The notes under the pieces were generated by a model. The model had not been told where the DNA came from. It saw nothing but the letters and a program-made list of their open reading frames with translations, and made no database searches. A DNA stretch of 64,000 bases from Histomonas meleagridis (lineage: Eukaryota > Parabasalia > Tritrichomonadida > Dientamoebidae), in the NCBI GenBank assembly GCA_020186115.1, contig WSYJ01000164.1, positions 682,001 to 746,000 on the forward strand. The letters run 5' to 3'. The translations under genes were made by a program, and so were the position numbers. This document shows, piece by piece, positions 40,654 to 52,094 of this stretch; the first letter of the stretch is position 1, and every line of letters starts with the position of its first letter.

Positions 40654-40866
40654 AAAAACGTATTCGAAAGTTAACTTTGAAGCAAAAATAATCGTTTTCA
40701 ATTCAAAATTTTATTCTTGCAAAAGATGAAATTTTAATGCGTAAATTTGCAAGCAAACAAACTAACTCATATACTTGAATCACAATGAGTTACGTCCATA
40801 TTAATTTGTACTTTTTATTATAATGATATTTATTTACAAACAAATTTTATTCAAACAAAAACAACT

Positions 40867-42258
40867 TCATTCTTCACTTTCTTCTTCCACATTAAAGAAC
40901 TCGTTTACAAACTGTGTACCTAATTGTTCGACCTCTTCATTTTCCACATTTATATAATTCCAAATCATATCATCAGGGAAAACCAACATAAACTTTTCTA
41001 CCAACTTCGAGTACAACTCTTTTCTATTTCTTCCCAATTCGAACATGTGGAAAAATGCCTTAAAAACGGCCATCGACAAATTGAAGTTTTGGAATTCCAA
41101 AATTTCTCTTGAAACGTCGAAGATCGAAACCCTATTTTCGACATATCGTGCGATATTTATATGCGTTGTATGAGATACTGAAGCGCAAATCCCGAATCCC
41201 AAATGTACTTTCACCCAATACTCTGAACAATCAAAGAAATCGAGTAATTCATTTAATTGTTTTGAGCCATTTAATGATTCGACAATATCAGAATCATTTT
41301 CGAGCATTCTTCTTAATGCAAATGCGGCTTTCCTTTTGAGGTCAAGTTCGAAATTTTTGTCGAGGATCATTTCGATTATCCGTTGGAAACTAAATGGATA
41401 TTCCGATTTCTTACGTGCGTAATATGCTGAAATGAATGATAAGACATCAGTTATAACATCGACGTCATCATTAAAAAGGATTTCATTAAGTGACTCAAAG
41501 GGAAATGGAAATAATGCATCGCTATTATTGATGACACTTTCATAAATGTTGATACAGATTCTTTGCGTAAATGAATCACTTTCGAAGATTTCATGTGTAA
41601 ATGAAACAATTCGAAAAAGTGCTTCATCAGATAATTTGTTTTGGGTGAAATTATGAAGGAGATAGAGAAGACTATGCCGTAAGGATTCTTCTTCTGTTGT
41701 GGTGGCATTAGTTAATATAAAATCAAGTGGAATTAGTTCAGATACTAATTCAAAATTTTTCGGATTACCATAACGAATGATGTTAGAAAGAAGTTCAATG
41801 GCTAACGGTGCATCCTTGATTTGGGGATTAAGAACCTGTAACGATATTGTACGAATAAAATCTGAATGTGAAAAAAGATTCGAAAAATTAGAATTGAGTT
41901 GTACTAACACATTAAGAAAATTTAGGGTGGCCTCACGTAGAAATAATTTGTCTTGATATGAAACAGCATTATGATAAAGAGTTGGAACAATTTGACTTTT
42001 GGATATGACTCCATAGAAATCTTGTAGTCCTTCTCCATTTTCTTGAAACAAACGCGTACATTCGCGAATACTGTGAAGTTGTAAATTCCCATCATTTTCA
42101 TCGATGGATTTGATCATCATTTGAAGAAGCTCGGCAACTTTTTCATGCGCAATATCACGATTGCTTTCGATGTTGCTGGATTGAATTTCACGACTGTAGC
42201 TGATTATTGATTGTGGAGGTTTTTTCGTTTGGAGTTTGTAGTTGCTTTGCAATTGCAT
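40867..42258 (-). CDS. ARM/HEAT-like alpha-solenoid protein
   Basis: 463 residues from the ATG at 42258. The whole protein is built of helix pairs of 40 or so residues (for example APLAIELLSNIIRYGNP, LRHSLLYLLHNFTQNKLSDEAL, LKRKAAFALRRMLENDSD), an armadillo-type solenoid. An N-terminal polar segment (QSNYKLQTKKPP...) and an acidic end (NVEEESEE) flank it. A basic N-terminus plus ARM repeats recalls importin-alpha, but the WxxxN ladder of that family is not evident, so I keep it as an unassigned ARM protein. It is followed on the same strand by the coiled-coil gene. Confidence 0.6.
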   Translation of the reverse strand: MQLQSNYKLQTKKPPQSIISYSREIQSSNIESNRDIAHEKVAELLQMMIKSIDENDGNLQLHSIRECTRLFQENGEGLQDFYGVISKSQIVPTLYHNAVSYQDKLFLREATLNFLNVLVQLNSNFSNLFSHSDFIRTISLQVLNPQIKDAPLAIELLSNIIRYGNPKNFELVSELIPLDFILTNATTTEEESLRHSLLYLLHNFTQNKLSDEALFRIVSFTHEIFESDSFTQRICINIYESVINNSDALFPFPFESLNEILFNDDVDVITDVLSFISAYYARKKSEYPFSFQRIIEMILDKNFELDLKRKAAFALRRMLENDSDIVESLNGSKQLNELLDFFDCSEYWVKVHLGFGICASVSHTTHINIARYVENRVSIFDVSREILEFQNFNLSMAVFKAFFHMFELGRNRKELYSKLVEKFMLVFPDDMIWNYINVENEEVEQLGTQFVNEFFNVEEESEE

Positions 42259-42706
42259 CACTAATAACCCTTAACGTTCACACTTCACGTTTTACTCTAT
42301 ATCATATTGAAAATATATACGGTTATTGTAAAACATTGAACAGACAAAGTTTACTCAGAATTTTGAGGCATTTATTTTCAGGGAACTTGTAAAGCAAACA
42401 AAAATCGAGATGATGCGCAAATCGCTGATTAACATCCCAACTGTAACTTTGGGCCTTATCTAATATACCAAAAAGATATAAATGTACATGATATCATATT
42501 TGTTTTTATTATTAAATTCGATTATCATAATTTTGTCGGAGTGCATGATTATGCAAACATTATTTAACGATACCATATTTGATATCAAGAATTCGTTCAC
42601 ATGAAAGAAATAATAAACTTTATCTATATTAAAACATTTATTTGTTTTGTTTAATCTTTCGCACAACCACAAAATTTCAAGTTTTGCCAAAACATATTTA
42701 CTTTCT
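42259..42706. other. Intergenic, AT-rich
   Basis: Upstream of the ARM-like gene and downstream of the transporter. CCCTTAACGTTCACACTTCACG lies close to the ARM-gene start (42270-42292) and could belong to its promoter. No gene or repeat is supported. Confidence 0.35.
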
Positions 42707-44086
42707 TTATGAAGAGAACGAAGCGATTGCGTCGACGACTGCCTGATATGTCGCAATACCAGCGGAGACCAAACCGAACACAGCCAAAGCCAAGCATAGT
42801 ATGTTCTCTATGTGGTACCACTTCTTCTTTGAAGTTCTGAACCATATAATTCCGGGGTAAAAGAAGTCGACCAAGCATCCGCCCAACGCACCGCCAATGG
42901 ACAGCGCCGGCGAAGCGTTTGGCATGAACATAGCAATAGCCAATGGGATTACGTTTCCTATGAAAAGGACAAAGCTTCGCTTCAGTATCGGTAACTCTGC
43001 CTGATTCGAGGTGCCGAATATCAACGCGCTCCATGACGCTAACAAGCTCTGTGACACGGATGGATAACTTATGGACACAGCTATGTAAAAGCCAACTCGA
43101 ACTATGATCATTAAAACATCCTTGGAGTCAAATGAATCTAATATGATTGATTGTGTATCTGGACCAAACATGAAATATCCTAATAGTCCTGATAAGACAA
43201 CAAAGATAAAACAAATCCCAATGGCTAACAAGCTAACGCGTGTGCGCTTTTGGGAATTTTTGACCATCGGTTTGATTAATGGTAAAACAACAGCTGGCAA
43301 AGCAAAGGATAAGCCATATACTGAGATGGATGAAAAGAGACCCATGTCGATCTTAGAGATGAGGATTTGGGGCTTTGGATTTTGTTTGGGAATTATTGTG
43401 GCCGCTTTGATAATCATAACAATAACATAAAAACCGATACAAATGGGTGAAAGAAATGATAACTTACCTAAAAAGGCCATAGAACGTGGTAATGTCATTG
43501 CAATTGGTATCGCCATGGAATTAATAAATACTAATAAGGCACGCTTCCAAGTGGTGTCGATCTTGAGATTGACAGCTTCAAGCCAAGAAATTACATTACT
43601 AGATGCAAGAACTAAATACGCAACCATGGCAGATATACAAAATAACATTGAAAATAAAGAAATGGAAATGGATCCAAATTTACCGAGAGCTGATGATGCA
43701 AGATCAGCTAGACCCTCTCCATGAAGACGATACTGAAGCTTAATTGTTAAGTGTGTAGAAATGTATGAAAGAGCCGCAATAAGAACAAGAAGAATTAGTG
43801 ATGGGACTAATCCGGAATTAAGAAATGAATGAGGAACACTTAAAATACCAGCACCTAATAAAGAGGCAAGCATATTACAAAGAACTTGGAATGCATTCAT
43901 TTTTGGGGCTTCTCCTGTTTCATCTCCATCTGAATATTCATCTTCCTCTTTGTGTTCAGATGTATCAATTGGAAGTCCATGTTTATCAAGTACCATTGTA
44001 GATTCCCCACTTTCGGAGAGATCAATGCTTGCCATTGGATCAGAACCAGTAAGTCTCTGGAATAATGGATTATTCTTTTTTCCCAT
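42707..44086 (-). CDS. Amino-acid transporter of the AAAP (SLC38-like) family
   Basis: 459 residues. A polar acidic N-terminal tail of about 60 residues (SEHKEEDEYSDGDETGEAPK) precedes about 11 hydrophobic helices. The first helix has the family hallmark NMLASLLGAGILSVPHSFLNSG, matching the N..N...G.GIL..P of amino acid/auxin permeases. Later helices include LFSSISVYGLSFALPAVVLPL and the final pair LSIGGALGGCLVDFFYPGIIWF and ILCLALAVFGLVSAGIATY. The family moves neutral amino acids with H+ or Na+ across plasma or lysosomal membranes. Substrate cannot be told. Trichomonads rely on imported amino acids, and such transporters are numerous in them. Confidence 0.88.
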   Translation of the reverse strand: MGKKNNPLFQRLTGSDPMASIDLSESGESTMVLDKHGLPIDTSEHKEEDEYSDGDETGEAPKMNAFQVLCNMLASLLGAGILSVPHSFLNSGLVPSLILLVLIAALSYISTHLTIKLQYRLHGEGLADLASSALGKFGSISISLFSMLFCISAMVAYLVLASSNVISWLEAVNLKIDTTWKRALLVFINSMAIPIAMTLPRSMAFLGKLSFLSPICIGFYVIVMIIKAATIIPKQNPKPQILISKIDMGLFSSISVYGLSFALPAVVLPLIKPMVKNSQKRTRVSLLAIGICFIFVVLSGLLGYFMFGPDTQSIILDSFDSKDVLMIIVRVGFYIAVSISYPSVSQSLLASWSALIFGTSNQAELPILKRSFVLFIGNVIPLAIAMFMPNASPALSIGGALGGCLVDFFYPGIIWFRTSKKKWYHIENILCLALAVFGLVSAGIATYQAVVDAIASFSS

Positions 44087-44477
44087 CTCTCGATTAACTT
44101 GTGATTCGGGAGTTTCTTGGGGCGGTTTTTCGCTTCGGAATTTTGAAATAAAATTTTTGAATCAATTTAAATAATTATTTAAATGAATGAGCGATAGGGG
44201 TCAAATTGACATGACTTTTTGATTAGTAAACAAAATTTTGAATGAAATTTTCAATGGTGTACACCTCGAGCGGAAAAATGGGCTGCCCTAATTTACATGC
44301 CACTTTTTTCTGTTACCGATAATGTTTTTTGCTTAAAAACAACAACCGTTTTCAACGGGGATTTGGAAACCGCAGAATTTTGAATCAATCCAAAAAATTA
44401 AAGCAGTCAAAATTGAAAGTGTAATGATCGGCAAATGAAAAGACAAATCGATTTGGAAATTCCAAAATAACAAATGT

Positions 44478-46715
44478 TTACTTCGTTCTATTTAAAATTT
44501 GATAATATTTTGTTAAAAGGACATCATTTGTAAGCGATGGCTCATATCCCAAACATTCTGTACATAATTTTGATATGGATTCTTCTCTAAAGATTAAATC
44601 GCTTGTATTAACCAATTTTGGTAATTGTATTGTTGAGCTTCCTATCATCAAACAATGCGATCCACTTCTCGATTTTGTCATTGTATTATATTGTTGAAGT
44701 TTTTGTCGTGACATTTCAGAGAATGAACGCGAACTTGACGTGTGTGAAAGTAAAGCCAAGTTTTCAGCGAAATGTTCAATGAATTCTTTTTTGATAGGTT
44801 TTATCAATTTTTTAATTTGAATTGATTGATTAACAGATGCCACTGACAACAAATGCTTTTCATCACGTTCGGGCCAATGAGCCTTTATCAATTCTGAACA
44901 AATAATTCCTTGGCAAAAATGAATGAACGCATCGACCGACTTAACCGCCGAACCGTCGAACGATATATCCTCGAGACCGTTAGCGACAATTTGAGACAAA
45001 TAATCGAGACCTTTTTCTTTGATTTCTTGGCCAGTCACGTCCAAAACTTTCAATGAGAAACCACCGTTTGTCAATTCCTCTAAAATTGGGTATAAATGCT
45101 CACCGTAAACGGTCGGCTGTTCACCCCTAATAATTAACGTATTCAGTTTACATTTTTTGATGTATTCGAGGAAATATTTCATGGAAGTATCGATATCATC
45201 CATTATAAATGTATTTGAAATATCAAGCTGGAATAAGTCTGGATGATTTGATAAGAAATTAAAGAATTTTTTGGCCGATGTCGAATTCATTTTATTTTTT
45301 TTCCAAGATAAGTTCATCAAATCTTGTAAGTGTATATCTAAGAGTTCATCATAAAATGATTCGGAATCTAAATGGATAGAGTCAAACAAGAGATAATTTG
45401 GATGATTTGTTGCTGATGATAATGAATTAAATAATACTTTTAATGAGTTAACAGAAAACGAGCATTCAGAAAATGATATTGTTGTGATTTCTCCAAAGTC
45501 ATTAATTTGTTGTTCAAGTGGATTTGTAAATTTGTTTTTCGATAAGCAAAGTTTTTCTAAAATATTTTCAGATGCAACAATAACAGGTAATACAACTGAG
45601 AGATCTAAACCACAGTCAATTAATGAGAGACTGATAAGTTCCTTTTTTCCTTTCGATTCAGTCGAAAATAAATTTGTTAGGCACTTTTGGAAATGATTCG
45701 AACGAACCGCCTCAAAATGAAGCGAACGAAGTGAGTCAAATGACTTTGAGGTTTGGAAAAACTTAAAGAGATTAACAATGGTATTCTCAGAGAATTGTGA
45801 CTTGACGAATGAAACAGAAAAAAGTTCACTACCAATGGTTTGAAGATATCTGACAAATGAAAGAAATGAACTAGTAGTAAGTTCACATCCAATGAAATGA
45901 AGCTCACGAACAGGGAATAATGGCTTTGATGGAGATTTGGGAAGGTTGTCGATGGAATCTATAAATGTGACAGAGATAAATGTAAGTTTGGTAATGTTGG
46001 TATTGTTTTGAAGAATTGGAAGAAAATGTGGAAGAAATGAGCTGAAATTGAGGCCTTTAAATGTGAGACTGGAAATATTGTTGTCATTGGCAATTGAATC
46101 GCCAATTGCATCAATAAAACTGGAGGCAGTGATATCACCTGTAAATGTGAAGTTATCTTTGGTGGCTTTGAGAAGTTCAATTGTTTCAGCTATTTGATCA
46201 ACAGCTGTAGATTTTGATAAATGTCGATTTGCTAGAAGAAAAGAAGTAAACCTATCAGCAAGGACAGAATCGGTTTTATATTTATATTCTTGCTTAGCAA
46301 ACTCTGGTTTGACATCTGTTGCGCATTCAAATCGAAATGTGTGGTTGATTGATTCCCCAAATAATGCTGTTATTGCAGAATTTATTATAGAGGTGATTTT
46401 CATAATGTCCTGTGATGCAAATGTTACTGCATTTTGAGGGTTACTTCCTGTTATGATAACACTATTTTGACAAAGAAGAATTAAATTTATCTCCGCAAAA
46501 GAAATAGTTTTTGAAAGTATATACGAGCGTGGGAATGATCGTTTTTCAAGAACAAAAAGACCCATTGTACATACTACTAAATATCTGTTATGAAAATTTC
46601 CATGCTTATTCATCAATTTAACTTTACCAAACCATAATGTTTTGGTATTTACAAGGCGAAATAAAGGATGTATGTTTGCGAATGATGGTAGTTCTTGATT
46701 AGAGTTTGTTTTCAT
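44478..46715 (-). CDS. CARMIL-like leucine-rich-repeat protein with PH-like N-terminus
   Basis: 745 residues from an ATG. Residues about 25-130 look like a PH-type domain (LWFGKVKLMNKHGNFHNRYLVVCTMGLFVLEKR...). A long leucine-rich-repeat solenoid of ribonuclease-inhibitor type follows (ISSLTFKGLNFSSFLPHFLPIL, ITKLTFISVTF, LSLIDCGLDLS, LFQLDISNTFI, SLKVLDVTGQEI), then a 120-residue Ser-rich tail (SSSRSFSEMSRQKLQQYN). This PH-LRR layout is that of CARMIL, which binds capping protein and regulates actin assembly at membranes; the capping-protein-binding motif itself is not seen, so the actin link is inferred from architecture only. Confidence 0.68.
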   Translation of the reverse strand: MKTNSNQELPSFANIHPLFRLVNTKTLWFGKVKLMNKHGNFHNRYLVVCTMGLFVLEKRSFPRSYILSKTISFAEINLILLCQNSVIITGSNPQNAVTFASQDIMKITSIINSAITALFGESINHTFRFECATDVKPEFAKQEYKYKTDSVLADRFTSFLLANRHLSKSTAVDQIAETIELLKATKDNFTFTGDITASSFIDAIGDSIANDNNISSLTFKGLNFSSFLPHFLPILQNNTNITKLTFISVTFIDSIDNLPKSPSKPLFPVRELHFIGCELTTSSFLSFVRYLQTIGSELFSVSFVKSQFSENTIVNLFKFFQTSKSFDSLRSLHFEAVRSNHFQKCLTNLFSTESKGKKELISLSLIDCGLDLSVVLPVIVASENILEKLCLSKNKFTNPLEQQINDFGEITTISFSECSFSVNSLKVLFNSLSSATNHPNYLLFDSIHLDSESFYDELLDIHLQDLMNLSWKKNKMNSTSAKKFFNFLSNHPDLFQLDISNTFIMDDIDTSMKYFLEYIKKCKLNTLIIRGEQPTVYGEHLYPILEELTNGGFSLKVLDVTGQEIKEKGLDYLSQIVANGLEDISFDGSAVKSVDAFIHFCQGIICSELIKAHWPERDEKHLLSVASVNQSIQIKKLIKPIKKEFIEHFAENLALLSHTSSSRSFSEMSRQKLQQYNTMTKSRSGSHCLMIGSSTIQLPKLVNTSDLIFREESISKLCTECLGYEPSLTNDVLLTKYYQILNRTK

Positions 46716-46995
46716 TGTTTATTCGTAAACGTCTCAAAAGTGGTTATTTTGAAGCTGCCATTTTTTCAAGAAAGGACGTTGAGTCATCAAATTGATTTAT
46801 CGTCTTTTACATATGAATTGAAATTGTGCTGGTTATTTGAGACGTTGTAAAAAGCGGTGATAATGTAACTTTTTCACCAGTTTATTTACATAAACTGATG
46901 AATTTTATCTCATTCGTTTTCTTTAATCCTCTTTTGGGGTGGTGCATTAGGAAAGGGAGACCGTTAATTGATTTTGTAAACGTACACATTCTAAT

Positions 46996-49478
46996 TTGAA
47001 TTCGACTGTGGTTTTATCAATAGAGAAAGAATCTCAAAGTTCTGCACCAGAAAAAAATATTGAATATCTAAAAACTATACAAAATATTATTTGGAGCCTC
47101 AGAGAAGAAAATATTGAAGAAACTATTGAAAAAATAATGAATATATTAGATTTGAATTTTCCATATTCATTCAATCAAGTACTTTCTCAATTGATATATA
47201 TGTCTTTTTATGCAAAACTAAATGACTTCGATATGTATCTCAAATTTATGAAGGGAATAGAAAAAAGAGAAAAGGAAAAAATTCAAAACGAAACTAAATG
47301 TAACATTTTCAAAATATTTGCTAACTATATTTTATGGTTAGGAACACAAGAATCGCATTTCATATTGGAAAAACTGATTAAAGAAAGACTTGTTGATATT
47401 AATGTTGCACAAAAGAAGAAGAATTTCTCTACTAATTTTCAGCTACTTACTATGGATGAAAAAATTCGAAAAGAACATCCAAATGATCTAATAACGATAA
47501 TAAAGAATGATGATATCGGAAAATTACAAGAACTATCATCAAATCCAAACTTTAATTTTAATCAAGTTATTAAACATCCTTATTTTGAGAGATGTACATT
47601 TTTATCCGATCATAATGTTTCACTTATTAATTATGCAGCATTTTATGGATCTATTAAATGTTTTAAGTTTATAATGTCACATAGATCTTATCCATGTTCA
47701 GGTGAATTTGCAGTTGCAGGAGGTAATCTTGAAATATTTCATCTTTGTGAACAAAATGATGGTGATTTTGAAGAATCATATATTACAGCAATACAATTTC
47801 ATCGAAATGATCTTTTCAAATATCTTTTCGAACATAAAATGGATGATATAAAGATAAAAGAATTAGGTTTAGTATGTATTATTTATCATAATTATGAAAT
47901 ATATTCCTTTTTAGAAGAAAAAGGATTAAAACCTAATTATAATATAATTATTGAATCTGTAAAATTAGGAAACATTTACATTGTAAAGCATTTTCTAACT
48001 GTTGGATATCTTTCTGCTAATCTTCTAAATGCATCTCTTGAATCGCAAAACATTGAAATGGTAAAATTTATTCTTGAGCAAAAGAATGTTGATGTTAATG
48101 GTACAGATATATATTCGTTTTATTTAAAATTAATTTTAGTTATTTGCAGTTTAAAAATTTTAATTGGAATTCATTTAAATTATTTAGAACTGCGTTAATG
48201 AATATAGCACTAAAAGGAAATAATATTGATTTAATAAAACTTATTCTTGAGCAAAAATCATTGAATATAAATTATAAAAATATTATTTTATTTTAATTAG
48301 AATTTATTTTTACTTTTTGATGTATGAATAAAATATTAGGTCACTATTTCTTTTATATAGAACTGCATTAATGATTGCTGCTTATCATCATAACGTAGAA
48401 GTAGTAAAATTACTTCTTGAACATAAAGGTATTGATGTTAACGTTAAAAATATTTAAGTTAATTTTTTAAAGTTTGTTTCAAATTTATATGGTTTCAAAC
48501 CAATTATTGGAATTTATTTATAATATTTAAAACAATATTAATAATTGAAACTGAGCTTTATCACATTGATATCATAAAATTACTTCTTGAGCATAAAGGA
48601 AAAGATATTAATGCAAAAGATGTTAAAATTAAATTTTCGATGTTCTTTTTAATAATTCCAAATTCATTTATAGCATTTAAAATATATTTGTTTCATTTAA
48701 GACAGCTTTAACTTATGCAATTGAAAAAGGTTATATCGAAATTGTTACATTACTTCTTCAACAAAAAGGAATTGATATTAATGTTAAAGATATTTAAATT
48801 TTATTTTTATTAATTTCAAGTTTCATTAAAATATTTGGAATTTGTTTAAATTATATAAAACTCCTTTGATGTATGTAGCTACATTATCTAATCCTCAAAT
48901 GATAAAATTGCTTCTTTCACAAAAAGGAATTGATATTAATGCTAAAACAGTCATTTTTATTGATTTGATTATTAATTTACTTAATTTTCTGTTTGCTAAA
49001 TAAATTTCTGGAATTTTTACAATCTTTTCGAAACACCACTCATGTATGCATCTGCAAGTGGGAGCATCGATGCTGTTAAATTACTTCTTGAACAGAAAAA
49101 TACTAATGTAGATGCTCAAAATATATTAATAAATTATTTTGTGTTTATTTTAGTCAATTAATGTTTAAATACAAAATTTGGAATTTATACAAATATTTAT
49201 TGGACAGCACTTATGTATGCATCGCGATCTGGTCGAATCGATATTATTAATTTATTCCTTCAAAAAGGTGCTAATATTCTTATCAAAGATGTTTAATAAT
49301 TTTGCTTAGAATTTGTTTTTTTATTTTAATATTTCTAAAACATATTTGGAGTTTATTTAAAATGTTGTTTACAGCAATTAATTGGGCTGCTTCCTGTGGT
49401 CGTTTTGATATAGTTCAAATATTTTATTCTAAGTTAAGTATTCCTTTTAATATGCCTTCTCCTTATGTTAGATACTAA
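46996..49478 (+). CDS. Interrupted ankyrin-repeat (DUF3447-type) protein, 9 exons
   Basis: First exon 46996 to 48105 with a DUF3447-like region (KTIQNIIWSLREENIEET..., HPNDLITIIKNDDIGKLQELSSNPNFNFNQV, SLINYAAFYGSIKCFKFI). Eight single-repeat exons follow, for example TALMIAAYHHNVEVVKLLLEHKGID and TALMYASRSGRIDIINLFL, and the last (TAINWAASCGRFDIVQIFY) ends in TAA at 49476-49478. The eight spacers are 83, 83, 83, 83, 71, 86, 84 and 83 nt. Their sequences have diverged strongly from each other, so the repeated value of 83 is not due to recent duplication. No in-frame ATG precedes the conserved N-terminus: the frame opens after a TGA at 46969-46971, with only TTG and GTG candidates before an ATG at 47137. 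Likely a protein-binding scaffold. Confidence 0.75.
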
Positions 49479-49587
49479 TAAAATAGAATATATAAAAAAA
49501 AAATTTGTGATTATAGATATACAAATCAAGATCTTGATTTTAAGCAAAACCAATTTTATGTTTTAAACATATGAAATAAAAAAACAA

Positions 49588-49612
49588 ATATATATATATA
49601 TATATATATATA
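49588..49612. repeat. TA dinucleotide microsatellite
   Basis: About 12 TA units between the ankyrin gene and an ankyrin-exon relic. Confidence 0.9.
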
Positions 49613-49624
49613 ACAAAACCGCTA

Positions 49625-49812
49625 CGATTTGGGCGAAATAGTTAAATTACTTATACAACAAGAAGGAATTGATATTGATACTAAAAATATTTATTTTGTT
49701 AATTTAAAAATTAACATAATTATGTTTCAAATTTCCAATATTTTAATCCAAATTAAATTATTTCAAACATGACTTATATTAGCAACTAAAAATGAATATA
49801 TAGAAATAGTTT
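49625..49812 (+). pseudogene. Ankyrin-exon relic with internal stop
   Basis: Half an ankyrin exon (EIVKLLIQQEGIDIDTKN), an 81-nt spacer and a second exon beginning T-stop-LILATKNEYIEIV. A TGA stands where the Ala codon of T-A-L is expected. Unlike the arrayed exons of the four main genes this one has decayed, which shows what unselected copies look like. Confidence 0.65.
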
Positions 49813-49814
49813 AT

Positions 49815-52094
49815 TCATTTAAAAACATTATATTTATTTAAGAAATTACAAAATTTTGGTGAATTACTTACAAATTCATTTACTTCATTTGGTTTTACCT
49901 TTATTAATTTATCAAATAATTCTAATATTTTCAATTTTATATCTTTTGTATACGAATTTAATTCCATTATTGCATTTAAAAACCCGAAAAACAAATTCAT
50001 TAAAGAATTAATCAAATTAATATCATTACAGTCAATGATTTCTATAAAGAAAGACATAATGGAATCCAAAACTGTGAAACAATCACTATGATAATTATTA
50101 TATATATCTAACATTGCATTCACAATTATTTCGATATTCTTTATAACATTTATAAGCAAATCATTTGGAAAAGCAGAATTTGATGTAAAAAACGTAGCAA
50201 AAAGATCCAAAACTACCGAAAACGTTTGATATGTTAAATCTTTCTCATTTAAAACTACTTGTAAAATATTAATAACAATATCATTTATTAAATTTCGATA
50301 TTTATTAAAACAAATCTGACAAGTTGATGACAAAATTATAATAACGAATTGCTCAGTAATTTGCAAACGAATTATCTCTAAATATAAATTAGTTATAGGT
50401 ACTAAAAATGGTGAAAATGAATCTTCATCGAAGAGTGAAATACTAGAAAAAATTAAAGGTATAATTTCGATATCGAAATTCGATTGTTTATAAATTATCA
50501 TTAAAATTTCAATTAAAGGATTAATAATGTTCGAAATCGAATATTTATAATTGTTTGATTTAAAGATATTATACAAAACATAAATCAATGAGTTAATGAT
50601 TTCAAAGTTTCCATTTTCTAAAAAAAATTTTAATAACATAAAAGTCTTTGAAAGTAATTGTTGAGAAAAATTTATATCTTTTAAACAAATTTCATTTATT
50701 AATATACAATTCATGATATAAACAAAATCCGATATATAATGAAAGTTATTAATATTAATATTATCATAAAACTCATTAATAGTTTGTTTTATTAATATTT
50801 CATTAGATTTCGAAATAATTAAATTATAAATTTTAAATGAAAGTTTTGCAATTTTTCTATTGTTATCATTCCATAATATTTTTAACTCATTAAAAAATTG
50901 TTCGAAGAAATTTATTTCAATTTTTAAGTTTTTCACTAAAGCTTTTATACATTTTAATGCGAAAAATTTAAATTCGTTCATGTTCGAACTCAGCGAAGAA
51001 TGAATAATAACAATAAAATTCGGGAAATACTCAGAATATAACTCAAAGTCCGCTGTTGAAAATATCAAATATAAAAACTTTAAAATTACGTTCGGCGGAA
51101 TCGTTTCATTAAAACTTTCGATGAAAAATCGTGTTGTTACTTGTGGAATCAAAGAAGATATATCCATCAAACAAGAAAATGACATTTCGGATATTTCTTC
51201 GTTCTCAACATTCATAAACTTACTTAAAATTATTAGCAAATATGTCGAATATGTATATATTAATTGGTTCGAAAATTCTTCGTTTGTTTCAATAAAACAA
51301 ATTATTCTCCATAAATCAATTACATTAATGACAATGTTTACGTCATTTGTGGTCTCTAAATCTGAGAGTGAACATTGGTAAAATAATTGCGGAATAACGG
51401 ATAATTTGGAATATGAAAATTTTATGATTTTTATGAAGACTTTATATATGCGCGATTTCAATTCAATTATGTTTAATCCACTAAGAATGATTTGCATGAA
51501 GTGCTCGAACTTTTGATCATCAAGAAGAAATGAAAATATTTGTGGAATTATCTGTGAAATAGATTCTAAAAGAATTATTGTGATATCAATAGATTGAATA
51601 TTGGAAAAAAAATATGTGAGAATAAAATTCGTCGTGTTGTTGGAAAGTGGATCTGATAATGGTAAAGAAATCAAAAAGGCTGTGAGAAATTGAAACGTTG
51701 AATTGATGTATTCAATATTGGTATTATTTTCTAAATTAGTTATAACACATTGAACAGGTTCGGAACTGTGATGAGTTGCATATAATATTTTGGAAAATTC
51801 TGTGTAAATATGTGTTGAAAGATTTCGGATTACTTGATTGTTATGTGTAAAAAGAGAAAAAATAAATAACAAAACTTTGTTGTCAAGAAACAAATTCAGG
51901 TTGTGACTTATCAATATTAATCCAATTGCTAATACTTTTTCATTACTTGCATTTAGATTAATTGCTTCGAAGAGTTTACCCGCAAAGAGAGTAGGAGAAT
52001 TTTTTATGTAACTTTTAATTAATTCTTCTGCTTTACTTCTCTTTTCATTATCTGGATTTTGGGTCTCAAGTATCAAACCCAAAAATTCATCCAT
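49815..52094 (-). CDS. Importin-beta-like (karyopherin) HEAT-repeat protein
   Basis: 759 residues from an ATG. The N-terminus matches an importin-beta N-terminal domain (FLGLILETQNPDNEKRSKAEELIKSYIKNSP, cf. tq..d...r..AE..L). HEAT-like helix pairs follow to the end with many Ile/Asn residues (for example VLAIGLILISHNLNLFL, RNLSTHIYTEFSKIL). Karyopherins of this family carry cargo through nuclear pores in a Ran-dependent way; at 759 residues it is somewhat short for importin-beta (about 870). The start is preceded, some 30 nt upstream, by an AAAAGTGAC-type motif. It is divergent from the Sec7-like gene, with about 520 bp between starts. Confidence 0.72.
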   Translation of the reverse strand: MDEFLGLILETQNPDNEKRSKAEELIKSYIKNSPTLFAGKLFEAINLNASNEKVLAIGLILISHNLNLFLDNKVLLFIFSLFTHNNQVIRNLSTHIYTEFSKILYATHHSSEPVQCVITNLENNTNIEYINSTFQFLTAFLISLPLSDPLSNNTTNFILTYFFSNIQSIDITIILLESISQIIPQIFSFLLDDQKFEHFMQIILSGLNIIELKSRIYKVFIKIIKFSYSKLSVIPQLFYQCSLSDLETTNDVNIVINVIDLWRIICFIETNEEFSNQLIYTYSTYLLIILSKFMNVENEEISEMSFSCLMDISSLIPQVTTRFFIESFNETIPPNVILKFLYLIFSTADFELYSEYFPNFIVIIHSSLSSNMNEFKFFALKCIKALVKNLKIEINFFEQFFNELKILWNDNNRKIAKLSFKIYNLIISKSNEILIKQTINEFYDNININNFHYISDFVYIMNCILINEICLKDINFSQQLLSKTFMLLKFFLENGNFEIINSLIYVLYNIFKSNNYKYSISNIINPLIEILMIIYKQSNFDIEIIPLIFSSISLFDEDSFSPFLVPITNLYLEIIRLQITEQFVIIILSSTCQICFNKYRNLINDIVINILQVVLNEKDLTYQTFSVVLDLFATFFTSNSAFPNDLLINVIKNIEIIVNAMLDIYNNYHSDCFTVLDSIMSFFIEIIDCNDINLINSLMNLFFGFLNAIMELNSYTKDIKLKILELFDKLIKVKPNEVNEFVSNSPKFCNFLNKYNVFK

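Noticed and set aside
42460-43034. Open frames overlapping the transporter 3' end on the same strand
   Set aside because: Alternative-frame shadows of the transporter gene and its 3' flank.
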